Assembly (NCBI GenBank): GCA_022113835.1
Contig: JAILWY010000015.1
Coordinates: forward strand, 9,214,501-9,278,500
Length of the DNA stretch: 64,000 nucleotides
From: Atopsyche davidsoni
Taxonomy: Eukaryota > Arthropoda > Insecta > Trichoptera > Hydrobiosidae
Direction of reading: 5' to 3'
The translations under genes and the position numbers were made by a program. The notes beneath the pieces were generated by a model, which was not told where the DNA came from, did no database searches, and saw only the letters and a program-made list of their open reading frames with translations. Shown here piece after piece: positions 1 to 11,530 of this stretch (positions are counted from its first letter, which is position 1; every line of letters starts with the position of its first letter).

Positions 1-395
1 TTAGATATGCTTATGGACTTATTAATAATAATAATTGGATAAATAAATTTAAGCACAATGATTCAAAAGTATGCTCGTTATAAAAAAATATTAATATTTT
101 TCATTTTAATAACAGATTAATTTACCAAAATGAATGGTAACTGAATAGCGCTAAGTTCAATTGTTTTCAGGAATCCACGTGATTATTTTCAGTTCCGTTC
201 CTGAATCTCGGCGAGATTCCCGGAGATAGCCGACAATGGGCGAGGACGCCCGAGCTCCTAGGCCTGGAGGCTTAATCCAACAGAACAATCGGCTCGCTAA
301 TTTAGCGACTTCGGTCGGCTCCTTATAGGACGGGACGGGCGTTTCTATGGGCCGCGGCCCGTGACTTGTCAATACGTGAAATGTCACATGCAGGG

Positions 396-396
<1 letters not shown>
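1..396. other. Non-coding; GC-richer block 160-390
   Basis: The first 150 bases are AT-rich and featureless. Bases 160-390 are clearly richer in G and C than the surroundings, but show no convincing exon, splice sites or repeat arms. A minus-strand frame is open here only because the block is short of stop codons. It resembles other GC-balanced islands scattered through the window, which could be conserved regulatory DNA. Confidence 0.4.

Positions 397-469
<73 letters not shown>
397..469. repeat. (TA)n microsatellite
   Basis: About 36 uninterrupted TA dinucleotides. It directly abuts the left side of the decayed mariner that follows. Mariners insert at TA, so the tract could be either the insertion target or a later expansion. 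Confidence 0.95.
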
Positions 470-470
<1 letters not shown>

Positions 471-471
<1 letters not shown>

Positions 472-1332
472 TAGGTGTTCAATGAGGTTTTAAAGGATTT
501 TCAAGAGACGCTACTAGTATTAAATCGAAACGGACATTGTTGCAACTAACTTCATTTTATAACCCCATAATTAAGCTTTCTTTTTCATTATGTGTCATTT
601 CGCTGAAGTGGAAACAACTTAGTTTTTGTGTGCTCCGAATATGTCAACTTTTGTGCCAACAAAACAAAATTTGCGGGAAAGCTTACTTTTCTGCTTCCAT
701 TTGAAGAAAAGTGCAGATGTAGGCCATCGAATGCTGCAAGAAGTTTACAGGGAACATGCTTCATAGATTTTCATGAGTAAATTTTGGTATAAACGTTTTA
801 GAAGTGATGATTTTAATACCAATGACAAAGAGCGCGAAGGGCGGCTAGAAAAGTTTGAGGATGCCGAATTGGAGGCTATATTGGATGAAGACTACCAAAC
901 GCAAGAAGAACTCGCAAAACCAATGGGTGTGAATCAAAAAATCATATCCGTTTGCGGATGAATTGCGAAAATCCATCGGAATGGTCCAAAAGGTTGGATA
1001 TTGGGTGCCGTATGAATTGAGCGCAAAAAATCTTGGAGAATGCCTGGCCATACGCCAAAATCGATGCCAAAGCCGAATATTCACGGTGGAAAAGTCATGC
1101 TCTGTATTTGGTGAGACAAATTGGGCGTGGTGTACTATGACCTACTACCACCAAAAAAAACCATCACAGGGTAACTTTACCAAACTCAATTGATGCGTTT
1201 GAGCCGAGCACTGCGGGAAAAATGGCCACACTACGAGGAGAGACACGACAAGGTAATTTTGCAACATGACAATGTTGCGCAGCCGGTCAAAACATATCTT
1301 GAAACACTGAAATGGGAAGTCCCTATTTTCGT
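471..1332 (+). pseudogene. Decayed mariner transposase (mariner-1)
   Basis: The transposase frame starts at ATG 641 (MSTFVPTK...). It continues through the N-terminal helix-turn-helix region (NDKEREGRLEKFEDAELEA at 815-875; SLGV-type helix degraded to PMGVNQKIIS). An in-frame TAG lies at 764-766, the frame ends at 961, and homology continues in other frames: GYWVPYELS near 995-1020, then a block with HDKVILQHDN around 1245-1270, the second catalytic Asp region of mariners. The C-terminal part holding the third catalytic Asp is missing, because homology stops near 1330 where repeat X begins. With several frameshifts and no 3' end it cannot make active transposase. The sequence differs from the other mariners in the window, so it is an older or different lineage. 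Confidence 0.88.
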
Positions 1333-1630
1333 CTTCAAGTGCTTCCCCTCATATGAGGTTGGCGAACATTTCACTGAGCATATACTCACGCTGAGCCAGT
1401 GTTCATGGTTTTCTAAGGTCCCCGCGTTCTTCCACACCGCAGTTTTATATTGGAAGGAATTCTGCGTATTGCTGCTGCCCAATAGCATGATTATAATAAT
1501 CTTTTCCTTACAAAGCTCTTGCGTTTAGATCTGATACAGAAAAAATATCATGAGCCCTCCAACATCGACAAGGTACTTCTAGAGCACATCCCTCTGCAGT
1601 CATTCCAAGTCCACTACTCCATTACTGATC
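1333..1630 (+). repeat. Dispersed repeat X, copy a
   Basis: Shared with 5366-5485, 6405-6670, 57250-57632 and, inverted, 61712-62376. Landmarks are a GAGG-TTGGCGA-CATTTCACTGAGC stretch, a cag-tgttcatgg stretch, and a later GGTACTTCTAGAGCACATCC motif. Copies differ by many substitutions and by their ends. No protein similarity was recognised. It is fused directly to the truncated mariner-1. Confidence 0.75.
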
Positions 1631-3627
1631 CTGATCCATTAATAATTTTTTATACCTTACTTCTATCTATCTATTGTTTTATTAAAAATAATTGTAGCTA
1701 TTTACCAATTCAAACCCGCAACATCGTGGTCAACAATTGTGCGTGTTAATATCTAAGCAAGTAAAATGAAAAATCTACATTAAAACTCTTAACTGCATAT
1801 AATAACAGATCGGTAACAAAACATAGAATCTTTTTTTATACCCCATAAAAACTTAAAGGATCAACCGTTTTGTTATGTGACCGTTATGTTGGACCTGTCT
1901 AACTAATTTAAATCATCTTTTTACCACTAACAGTTCTAGTATAGACACAAACCGCATTAGAAGATGACATTTGCCTACTTTTGGCAAATGAGCGAAAACG
2001 TGATTTAAGTATAAACTATTGGAACACATTATTGGAGGTTTTTTCTACATCAAAAATATATTTTAAATTTCAATGTATGTTATTTTCATAATCAATTAAA
2101 ATAATTTTTTTTTTATTTTTATGATATATGAATATTTTTTTTAGTTTGTTTTTTTTTACTCAGTTTTTTCTTATAAAACATATGAAAAATATACAAAATA
2201 TTTTTCCTTAAATTAACACATAATTCCTTAACACCTTAATTTTTTTATGGAAAAATAAAAAATAATGCAGTTAAGGGTTTATAAAGTAACGCACTAGGAA
2301 TGCTTCGATATATATTTTTAGTTACCCTGATTTATTTAAGTGTCATTTAATTTATGTCCCCCGGTATTACTAGACAAAGCTCACAATACACCCCGCCCGG
2401 TCACTTGTCGCAGGAGCTTTCAATCGTGGGCTTCTTTTCGCTCGCGGCCCGATAATGACCACTCCTGCCCCATAAGGAAATGAAGCCTCGAGCTCAGGAC
2501 CGATCCGACCGCATTTTAAATCGATTCATTCGATTTAGCCACTCAACCAGCAGGCTTTTCTCGATCAATTAAACGTCGGGAAACGAATGCAGATCGAATT
2601 GGATTCAACTGATTATTCAGTTTGGATTTATTATTGATTTGTTATAATTAATAAAAATAAAACAAAACTGTTTTAGCGATAAAATGTGTGGGTACCTCTA
2701 ATTTTTTTTTCTGAATTTATAACAAATAAAACTAGGATATTAATAAATTAACTGACGTGGATTATTAAATAATTTCACATTTTTTTAATGAAACTGATTT
2801 CAATCTCACGTGCACGCCACTGTGTACTACATTTATATTAAGTAAAAATGGCTTTCTCTGGAGTTTGTTTGACTGACAGTCATTTCTGATATTAAATTAA
2901 TTAATTATTATTTAATTTAATTGTAATAACACTAATTTAAATGTGACACAAGTCACGAGATGCAAAACCCGCTCTGGGTAATTTTAAAAATTTAAATTGT
3001 CTTTTCGTGTCAATTTGCTTTTCAAAAATATATTTTTTTTTGTACGTGTAATCAAAAATCAAATCAATGTTATCTGATATATAGTTTACTGAATTAGTAA
3101 TTGACAAATATTTTTTTAGTTTTCAATGTTCAAATAATTGAAAGTGATAAATAAAATACCTGTTAGTTCGTACGTTTAATGTTATATTGTAGTTGTTATA
3201 TAAATATTTAATTTTGCAAAGAATCATATATTTGGTCTCTGTGCTGCTTTTGCTTGTATACCTCTCATATAAACTTCATCAAACTCACATCAGAGATTTC
3301 ATTCTGCCCGTTAGAAATTGTTGGCCACAGCTTCGCTACACTCATGCATACAGCATAACTGAATCCAATTAAAAGCATCTCCAAGAGGAGTGTGCCGAGG
3401 AATGCTGCACCTGATCCCCGCAGCTGCCAGGCCTGAGTTCCACCTCCCGTCGTCTCCGCTCCTCCCACCGCGACTCTTGGATGAAGACGTGTCTCTCCTA
3501 ACCGGGGACCAGGTCGCAGACCAAGTCCCCGATTGAGGATGAGAGTATTGTGGACTTAATTGGATTCTGTTGTGCACTTAATTATTTTGTTAGCACGAGG
3601 AGGCGTCAGTATCGGGTTCTAACATTT
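1631..3627. other. AT-rich non-coding DNA
   Basis: Long A/T runs with no recognisable gene. GC-richer pockets at 2385-2520 and 3330-3550 have no exon structure. At 2810-2822 there is a single end of the GCACGCCACTG miniature-element family described at 33344-33603, without a partner end nearby. Confidence 0.5.
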
Positions 3628-4047
3628 CAATAATTGAAAATACCGGTGAGATTTCTATACAATTACAAACAGGATATGATCTGTTTTTTTTTAAATACAT
3701 ACTTATTATGCATGCCATTGTAAAAAAAAATATGCATAAAGTATTGTGAAACATTGTGATACGTAGGTTCTTATCGATTCGTGTAATTAGAGATTGATTC
3801 GTATATCACTTTATTAACCACCCCAGATAGACCCCAATAATTGAAAATACCGGTGATATTTCTATAAAATTACAAATTAGATTAGACCTGTTTTTTAAAA
3901 TCTTTTTATTTAAATACATACTTGTATTTTGCATGCCATTAAAAAAAATGCATAAAGTATTGTGAAACATTGTGCTACGTAGGTTCTAAATGATTCGTGT
4001 AATTAGAGATTGATTCGAATATCACTTTATTAACCACCCCAGATAGA
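3628..4047. repeat. Imperfect tandem duplication, about 207-bp unit
   Basis: Unit 1 is 3628-3834 and unit 2 is 3835-4047. Both start with CAATAATTGAAAATACCGG and end with ACCACCCCAGATAGA. They share internal landmarks such as GCATAAAGTATTGTGAAAC and TTAGAGATTGATTCG. The units differ by scattered substitutions and small indels in A/T runs. No coding capacity or terminal inverted repeat is seen. Confidence 0.93.
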
Positions 4048-5365
4048 AATAAGCAGTAAACGTAAAAAAAGCAATAAAACGTAGTAAGCACAGTAAATAA
4101 AATAGCGTACATAGTGGAAATCATAAACTTAGAAACGCGCTATTGCCACGAGGTTTATTTTTATTTGTTAATAGTGAGTAACTGGGTTTTCAAACTATAA
4201 ACAAACTTAAATCCTTTAAACTTATAAAAGGGCGTAATGTGACTCAATTTTTTTTGATAGAGAATATCTGCTAATTTTAACTTCAAGATAATAAACCCTG
4301 AGGTGATGCAATTAAAGATGATGTTGATGATGCGAAACACGAAACACAGATATACCATTCCAAAACTCTAGTGAAATCTCCTCTTCGTATCACTATCATA
4401 AACAAATGAAGATAAATTACTTGTGATAAGGTTAGGCTACTTATAATTATGATAATGCTAAAAGCACCGTTAGTGATTTGTTATAAAGATTTATGAAATC
4501 TGATAAATACATAAAATTAAAACATATTATATTGTATCGTTAGAGAAATAATTATTTATATGTTAAAGCAATCGAGATTAAAATTCGCAGTTGATTGTTA
4601 TCTGGCGATAAAATATGGATGAAAGGCCATTATATTCGGTAATAAATATCTGGTATCCATGCGAGATCGTGACAGTAACTCTGCTATGTCCTAATAAACG
4701 TCAATAACTTGATCAAGCCACATAATAATCTCTCTTCATTAATCGACAGTTAATTTTTATACATGTTCTGAGAACGCAGAACACAAGTGCTAGAACTACT
4801 TTAAAAGTGAACATAAAACAACTGTTTAAAGTAGAGAGCAGAAATTAATTTTTACGCATATATTTCAAAATGGTATAATTATCTCCATACACCAAAGTTT
4901 TGTTATGATAATAAATATTCGCGAGATAGACAATATAAGCGTGTCAATTTAAGATATTAATGATAATATTTTTATCTACACGAGTTTATTTTAAGTACAT
5001 GAGTATTGGAATATAAACTTTTAATCATACAATTTTTCTACACATGCATGGGTATCAAAACAACACTGAAACATAAAATATAATATTTTCATATTTTTTA
5101 GTTTTTTTTAATATCTTGTGAAAACCAAAAAGAGTCTTTTATTTATTGGGTTAAACAATTGGAATAATGGTTTTTCTTACAATGTTGCGCTTTTACGGAA
5201 GATCCCGTGGCGCCATTACACCAGCCACTCTCTATTCCGCTCGCGTATCGGGACGAAGAAGGGTCAGGAGTACACTGCCACCAGGAAAGGCTTGCCGAGA
5301 CGTTTAAACATTTAAGTTATTAATTTTTATTAATTTAAACCTATTAAATTTAATAGTACTATATT
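4048..5365. other. AT-rich non-coding DNA
   Basis: Nothing recognisable except a short GC-balanced patch at 5195-5305. That patch has a small open frame but no splice signals or family motif that would support an exon. Confidence 0.5.
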
Positions 5366-5485
5366 CTTCATCAAGTGCCTCTCCTCAGAGGAGGTTGGTG
5401 ACCATTTCATTGAGATATACATGCTGAGCCTATAGATTTCTAAAAAGAAAATAGTGTAGTGGGTCCTCGGATCCTTCTACACATA
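5366..5485 (+). repeat. Dispersed repeat X, copy b (5' part)
   Basis: Carries the CTCCTCAGAGGAGGTTGG landmark and the AAAATAGTGTAGTGGGTCC stretch. The latter shows the uninterrupted version of the site that is split by a hAT element at 61785-62283. The copy stops before the second half of X. Confidence 0.8.
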
Positions 5486-5744
5486 AAAAAACTAACGTAC
5501 TATCTACAATAAAATTTAAAAAAACATTATGTCCCTGCACTGCATTAAAAATAAATGGTTAGATTATTATTATAAATGAATAAAACATTTCACTGTCAAT
5601 GAAATTATAATCAACTCATTATGATTTAAGTGATAATCTTATTATATGAAGATATTTTATGTACTTTCACAAAATAAAAGCCCTGAAAAACTGAAACTTC
5701 ATCGAAAATATTTATCAGGATATGAAATTAAACAATAAATACTA
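5486..5744. other. AT-rich non-coding DNA
   Basis: No gene or repeat recognised in this short A/T-rich interval. Confidence 0.4.
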
Positions 5745-5935
5745 ATTAATGATTTAAAATAACTTTTTATAATTTTTTTTACGATGAGTTTATTGACTAG
5801 TTTCAGCCAAATGACTTGGTCATGCGTAAATGTTAAAATAAACTCAACGTGAAGAAATTATAAAAAGTTATTAAGATCATTAATAAAAAAAAATGGATCT
5901 TCACCGAACAAATGCCTTGTCCCTCAACAAAAATA
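5745..5935 (-). repeat. P2 hammerhead-type repeat, palindromic copy
   Basis: Related to 26358-26565, 36349-36395 and 45363-45445. The ends fold back: the AATAACTTTTTATAATTTT side near 5758 pairs with the complementary AAATTATAAAAAGTTATT side near 5860. On the minus strand the centre reads a degraded GACCAAG-loop-CTTGG-type stem followed by GAAACTAGTC, the 3' half of a hammerhead-like core. The end of the copy carries the GAGGGACAAGGCATTTG landmark (inverted) also seen at 26360 and 36352. Confidence 0.75.
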
Positions 5936-6404
5936 AATACTATAGTATTCAAATGAATTTTATACTGCAAGTTGCAACGACGTCATTATTAATTTTAAAA
6001 TTAAACGAAGCACGTCTCAGAAGCATAAAAATGGTTCGCTTGGCCCCCATGCATTGGTTGTAAATAGTTTTTATAAACATCAGGATTTTCAGTATTGTTT
6101 TGAAAACTGAAAATTACTTGTCGTATTTTCTCGCAGGTCGCAGTTTACACCGTCATAGTCCTAGCCAGCGTTTTTTCATCCCCCCGAGATGTGACATCCC
6201 CTTGTGATATTATTGCGTTACTTGCGGCAAATCAGCGATTCGTGACGTCACAGCCGAAGTCTCCCGAACCGCTCCGAGTGATTTATCGAATAGCTGCCTG
6301 CTCTGATCTGTAACTGTCCTCTTTTGCATAGGTAGAAATATTTAAAAAGTATCCGAAATTGGGTAATCTACGTATCGCTGCTGACCAATATTACTATAGT
6401 GTAA
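5936..6404. promoter_or_regulatory. GC-balanced block with a CRE-type site
   Basis: Bases 6120-6310 are GC-balanced within AT-rich DNA and contain a full TGACGTCA palindrome near 6245. No transcript structure is visible. Calling it regulatory is inference from composition and one motif. Confidence 0.25.
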
Positions 6405-6670
6405 TGCAAACCTTTCTTGACAAAACTCTGGCATTTAGGTCTGCTATTCCTTTTGTAGCAGGCTGCAGAAACAATAACAGGAGCCCTCCTACCTCTACAA
6501 GGTAGAAAATAAATACCAGTTCCATTAATTCTACAAGGTACTTCTAGAACACATCCCTCCACAATCATTCCAAGTCCACCTCTCCATTACCGATACTTTA
6601 CATGCGTTTAGGGCACATAATGGCAGCCATGCATAAGCAACAGAATGTGGCGAGCGCGGAGGTTTAGGAG
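6405..6670 (+). repeat. Dispersed repeat X, copy c (3' part)
   Basis: Contains the GGTACTTCTAGAACACATCC landmark, the CCATTACCGATAC stretch and the AGCCATGCATAAGCAACAG terminal part. Around 6505-6530 a short stretch seems duplicated or inserted, because the ACAAGGTA motif occurs twice. Confidence 0.78.
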
Positions 6671-8833
6671 GAGGATACTAAGTGTTATTAAAGAACTCAA
6701 AGATTTAATCGTTCATATAATGTTAACGCTTTTACCTTTTTTGAATTTTACTTCCACTAATCTGTTATTTTTTTTATCTACTTAGTAGGATTTAGGTAAA
6801 ATAGGTCTACAATGTTAATAAACAGTCAGAGCACTGAGATTCGAGCCAGCCGGCCCGTATTTGGTCAGATTGACCGTTTAGCAGATTTGCATACTGAATT
6901 GAAATAATTACAATTTCTGAACCGCATTTGAATGGACCCGAGTGGCTATTTATGAATTGCTGTATTTAATTATAGTGCTTAGCAATTAAGTATATTATTT
7001 ATTTACTGAAAATGAGATATATACGCATTGTGTTGTTGCTAAACATTACTTTTGACCGAGTTTCGAACGCCTGATTAAATTGAACAGTGATTAACAAGCT
7101 GTTACATATTTTTCATTGTACTGTTACTGAAATTTGATACTCACAAAATTTTCGGCTATGTATAAAAGTACTGATAAAAATTAATTATTAGTTATAATAA
7201 ATTTGCAAAGTTGTCGAAAGATTGTTTTAGTTGAACTGTGAGTTATCAGCTATTAAAGATGTCTTATCGTATTGTTATTATATATCTTTATTTCTATGTT
7301 ATACAAGTAATTACTAATTATATTGAATGATTACGACAGTGCGAGTCATCAAGCCTACAACGATTAAAACTTTCGTTTATTTTTGAAACAAAGATGGTCA
7401 AAAATAAAATACGCCGTCACTTTGTGATACTTAGAAGATGTCGTCATGAATCTCGTTATTTTTTCATCGCTTCAAATATTTTATGCTATCTATATTCTAG
7501 TATTACCAACATAATCCATCACTTGAATTCTCGCCCAGCCAAGGAGGCCGAAAATGATTCGGTGCCAGCTAAAAGTTCGATTCCCACCCGTGTGTCAAAT
7601 AAAATAACTTTGAGGATATTTCACGTCGTTTCACGTGTGAATCGATTACCTAAATATTGCATTAGCATCATTGTTGTGAAGAATGCGAGCGGTTCAAGTG
7701 CGGGACACTGGTGCATGGCCTGGAACCGGTTGATGCAGCTGCGGAGGCACCAGCCCGGTGCAGGGGTGTGCAACAAGTGCACATGAAGTGCATAAAACTG
7801 CATCCGACGGTTGATTGCCTCGCACGCAATGCGGCGCCGCCCAGGGGTCGTGAATAATGGCCCCCGAGCTGCTCCGATGATATTTGTCCTAACTTACAGA
7901 TCGTGTAATATGCGGCGACAGAATGATTTGTTTTGTGAACCAACAAATGTAGATAACCAAAAATTATCAGTTTTAAAAATTAATTTTTTGAAGGTTGCTA
8001 ACAGCAATAATTTGGTAATAAATTATTAAATCATTATATTAATTTATTTCGTTGGATGATTGGACCTTTCTTTTCTAGAAAGTAAGCATATTAAAATCAT
8101 AACATTTTTGATGAAATATTTAGGCAAAATTTTTTGTTGATATATACACTTGCTGTATATATCATACTGGTTTTATTTGTAAACATTTATATTTATGCCT
8201 ACGAAATAAGTCTGGCGCTTTTTGCCCGATGATGCCATTCAAACGATTTGCCAAATCTTATAATGGAATTAAAAAAATATTCAAAACATTTATATTTGTT
8301 AGTTTCGCTGACTCAGAACTAAAATAGCAGACCGGTACTATAAATTAAATCCCTGCTTTTCCAATGAATCCTGAAATAAACACAAACATCCCGAATAAAT
8401 CACTGAAACAAATAAACAACGAGGCCGCGACTGCAAGTGCGGAGTTGCATACATCAGGTGAGAACATTATTTAATTGGTGCAAGCATCGACAGGTAGGAG
8501 CTATCAGCCGGACAATCGCGTCCCACGGTGCGTGTGCTATCATTGGTCGATCGGGAGGCTCCCACCCTCTTCCACCCACCCCCACTTGCTAATTTCTACT
8601 TATTGCAAATTTATTGCCTTCGGTACTAAGAAGACGTTCAACCTGAAACCGTGGGTGTTTTTCTAGGATGATACGCTTAACGCATTATAAAAGACATAAT
8701 AACATTCACAAGATGTTATTTTCAGGTTTATATTTCACACTATATCACAATCTAACGCATGGATCAGTTTCTTGTTTACCAGTTTATTTATACATATTTT
8801 TCTAGTTTAAAGACATATGCATATAATAATATA
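6671..8833. other. Non-coding DNA; GC-balanced island 7500-7890 with a tRNA-like B box
   Basis: Mostly AT-rich. At 7510-7600 there is a B-box-like AGTTCGATTCCCACC preceded by a loose A-box-like stretch, as in tRNA-derived SINE heads, but no clean cloverleaf. Bases 7640-7880 are GC-balanced with no exon signature. A second GC-balanced pocket lies at 8500-8590. Confidence 0.4.
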
Positions 8834-9245
8834 CGGTGTGTGCATTAATTTTTTTGGATTTCAGAATATGCGACCAGGCACGAGTCTGTAATTTTCCATC
8901 ATGACAATGCTCGGCCACATGTTGCTAAATCGGTTAAAACCTATTTGGAAAACAGTGGATGAGAAGTTCTGCCTCACCCGCCTTATAGCCCAGACTTTGC
9001 CCCCTCCGACTACCACTTATTTCAATTGATACATAATGCCCTTTCTTGAATACGCTTCACTTCTGAACAGGGTATCAAAAATTGGCTTGATACATTCTTG
9101 GCTTCAAAAGACGAACAGTTCTTTTGGGATGGAATCCATAATTTACCCTAAAGATGGGAAAAAGTAGTGGCTAGCGATGGACAATACTTTGAATAGAATA
9201 CGCTCAATTTTACGAAAAATTCCGAAAAAAGTAATGCACACACCG
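8834..9245 (+). mobile_element. Internally deleted mariner (mariner-2)
   Basis: Flanked by TA duplications (8832-8833 and 9246-9247) with clear terminal inverted repeats: CGGTGTGTGCATTA at the left and its complement ending CACACACCG at the right. Only the 3' part of the transposase remains. It carries the HHDNARPH motif (second catalytic Asp) at about 8895 and PPYSPDFAPSDYHLF (third Asp) at about 8970-9015. The frame is broken by TGA after ENSG and by further stops. The N-terminal DNA-binding region is deleted. With both ends intact it could have been mobilised by an autonomous relative. Confidence 0.92.
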
Positions 9246-9393
9246 TATAGTATTACAAAATAATATCTAACAGTTCAATTTCATTGTTTTGCACATTTCA
9301 AAATAATTATGTTTATAAAAAAAAAAAAAAAATTTATATAAAACTTGTGTGCTAAAAATAAATGATAATATGGTATCAAATATCAATTAATCT

Positions 9394-9760
9394 ATGACAA
9401 AAAATCACCGCAGGGCGTCAAGGGTTACCACACGAATCCCACAGAGCAACAAACGGGTATTTGTCGCGTACGTCGTTTTGCCGCAGCCCCGTTCATTTGT
9501 CTTATCGCCGGGCGGGAGGGGCGCGATAAATAATCCCCGACGGCGCGACACTGACAGAGGACCGCGCGGTGCGGCGGCGCAAGCCTCCACCCCCTCCACC
9601 CCCCTCCACCCCCTCCACCCCCTCCACCCACCGTGCCCCTTCACCCCCCACCCCCACCCCTCCCCCTTCATCCCCCTCGCGCTGCAAATGCGCGCGTTGC
9701 GTGCGCGGGGCATTTCCTCGGCGGACAGGTGTGTTGCCGCAGTTCGTTAAGTGATTTTAT
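9394..9760. repeat. GC-rich island with pyrimidine minisatellite
   Basis: A sharp GC-rich island. Its core at 9585-9670 is a degenerate (CCCTCCACC)n array. The array keeps several frames open on both strands, which explains the proline- and glycine-rich pseudo-frames; these are not genes. The flanks (GCGCGATAAATAATC, GCGCGCGTTGCGTGCG) are CpG-rich. A CpG-rich promoter is possible but no transcript start signals support it. Confidence 0.7.
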
Positions 9761-10015
9761 TTCGTATTTAAATTCGCGATCCACCGATTGCATTCCCCGG
9801 TCGCGAGTATTATAATCAACTGATTATATTTATTAAATTTCTAATAAATAAACGCACTTTACCTAAATTCTATAACACGTTTTTTATAGCCTTTCGAGAT
9901 TCCGTGTTTCAGCAGCTTGCAAGGGTGGATGGTGGTTTATATGGACATATATGTCTATTTTGTGGATTGAACGTCAATCAAGTGCGTATTCATTTACCTA
10001 TACAGATATATTATC
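9761..10015. other. AT-rich DNA left of family T copy 1
   Basis: Bases 9985-10015 contain a TACCTATACAG stretch that is also found, inverted, outside the right arm of family T copies at 43830 and 44910. The dispersed element therefore probably extends beyond the inverted arms. Confidence 0.5.
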
Positions 10016-10205
10016 ATTAATATGATTAAGCACATTTTTTCACACATTCCATAGTTCCAGCGGCTCGTTAGCATAATGGATAATGCACCGGCCATGTAAG
10101 CTTGGAGATGTGAGTTCGAATCTCACACAAGTCACGATGATATTTTTCTGAGCGTTTCTTTAAATCATTATCGACGTGTGAAAAAATGTGCCTATTCATA
10201 TTAAT
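10016..10205 (+). mobile_element. Family T palindromic element with tRNA-like core, copy 1
   Basis: Thirty-base inverted arms (10016-10045 and 10176-10205) match at about 28 positions. Between them lies a tRNA-like sequence, about 10068-10136, on the plus strand. It has an A-box region TTAGCATAATGG, a D-stem GCAT/ATGC and a strong T-arm GTGAGTTCGAATCTCAC. A 7-bp acceptor stem (GGCTCGT against ACAAGTC) has one mismatch. The anticodon stem is imperfect and its loop is one base too long, so it is unlikely to be a functional tRNA. Confidence 0.8.
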
Positions 10206-10610
10206 TTTAGTTAAATAATCGCATCTTGTATCAGATGCCAACTTAGTATGTCGTCAAGAACTTTAAAGTATGTAATATATATTGATTAGGGGTGAAACAC
10301 AGTTGATTTATTGTTTAAGTCATATTTCGCGGTTCTAATATCAAAATTAAATCGTATTAATCTACAATTTGTGCATCTGAGTCGAAACGTTAAACATGTC
10401 TAGGAATTACGAAACTACTTACGTTTTATTTTAGTAATAAATCATATGGTTTCTTTAAAGGAATGCCCTGTCCTGTCGTTTATGAGAAACTGAGTTTCAC
10501 ATGAAACATATAATATCATAACTAGATATTTAATCTATCTAACAACCTTGTCAATCTACACGCTACAATATTAATATAAATAATAACAATTTCCGATTGA
10601 AATACATAAC
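10206..10610. other. AT-rich non-coding DNA
   Basis: Nothing recognised. Confidence 0.4.
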
Positions 10611-10830
10611 GCCGGTTAAGCAAATGGTACATTTCCCACGTGTTCGCACATGGCACCGGATGTGCGCGAACATTTGCGCAGCTCTGTGCGCCGACGTGAA
10701 ATTTATTAATTAATTAAATGGGCGCGTTAATCACCCGCTGGTGGCGCAGAGCTCGGAGGGTAACACGGATGCGCGGAGATTTGAACCCCGATCCCTGTCG
10801 ATGGCAAGACGGAGAGCTTCCAGTGAGAAA
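10611..10830 (-). repeat. GC-balanced block with hairpin and tRNA-like B box
   Basis: Bases 10641-10672 form a hairpin (TGTTCGCACAT against ATGTGCGCGAACA, with a two-base bulge). At 10775-10830 the minus strand carries GGGGTTCAAATCTC, a pol III B-box-like motif, preceded by a weak A-box-like stretch. It may be a decayed tRNA-derived SINE. No cloverleaf folds cleanly. Confidence 0.35.
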
Positions 10831-10935
10831 CCGCCTGGTCGAGATTGTATTGATTTTATTATACTCTCAATTAAAATGTAAAAAAAACCCTAGTAATATG
10901 GTATAAATATTGTGATTTATCTTTTATAAGTATGA

Positions 10936-11359
10936 CAGTAATACCCCGCTTTACGCGAGGGATACGTTGCGGAAAAAATCGCGTTAAGTGAAATTCGCGT
11001 ATATCGGGGTTTACGATTAAACATACATACATAGTCAAAACTTAATACAAAAAATACGAATTATTTGATTTAATCACTTTAATTTTAAGAACACTCACTT
11101 TATGCAGTATTACATGTTATTTTTACTGAAAAATACATGCATTGTCTTTTTGGGTAGCGTTTCTTTTGCGTTCTTGTAAAATACGTTCATAACACCTTTG
11201 GCTGTTTTTAATTGTTAAGAGAAGTCAATGACTGCATTACGATCATACACATTCTTAAAAAAGAAATTCGCGTAATGCAAGGCATTTTAACGCGAAATTT
11301 GAAGTTTGCGTAATAGTGAAACCGCGCATAACGGGGTCGCGTAAAGCGAGGTATTACTG
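10936..11359. mobile_element. Pogo/Tigger-like miniature inverted-repeat element
   Basis: The ends are inverted: CAGTAATACCCCGCTTTACG at 10936 and the complement of CAGTAATACCTCGCTTTACG ending at 11359. A CAGT-N5-C start is typical of pogo-type Tc1-mariner elements. The right flank is TA; the left flank is GA, probably a mutated TA. Sub-terminal GCGTAA/TTACGC motifs recur. No transposase coding remains. Confidence 0.85.
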
Positions 11360-11439
11360 TACATTATTCGTTGGTAGTGCTACGACATATTTTTATTTTT
11401 GGCGAAAGTTGTTAATTAAATTATTTTATTGGATGATTA

Positions 11440-11530
11440 AAAATTAACATGTGGAAAAGTTACTCAAGTATTTTATTTAAAATATTAAAATGGAATTCCA
11501 CCAAGTACTCTCTGTCAAAGATATTGATCA
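11440..11530 (+). repeat. P1 (Penelope-like) fragment
   Basis: A short piece carrying ATGTGGAAAAGTTACTCAAG, then the AAAATGGAATTCCACCAAG start and CTCTCTGTCAAA that mark the P1 family (see 36411-36812). The hammerhead-like half is absent. Confidence 0.75.

Noticed and set aside
397..469. (TA)n tract as a replication or regulatory element
   Set aside because: No supporting motif; simple microsatellite expansion is sufficient.
9405..9815. Several overlapping Pro- and Gly-rich open frames on both strands
   Set aside because: They are produced by the CCCTCCACC-type simple repeat in a GC-rich block; symmetrical openness on both strands argues against coding.
10068..10136. Functional tRNA gene
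   Set aside because: The anticodon stem is mismatched and its loop has an extra base, and related cores occur in dispersed palindromic elements at 12978 and 44780.
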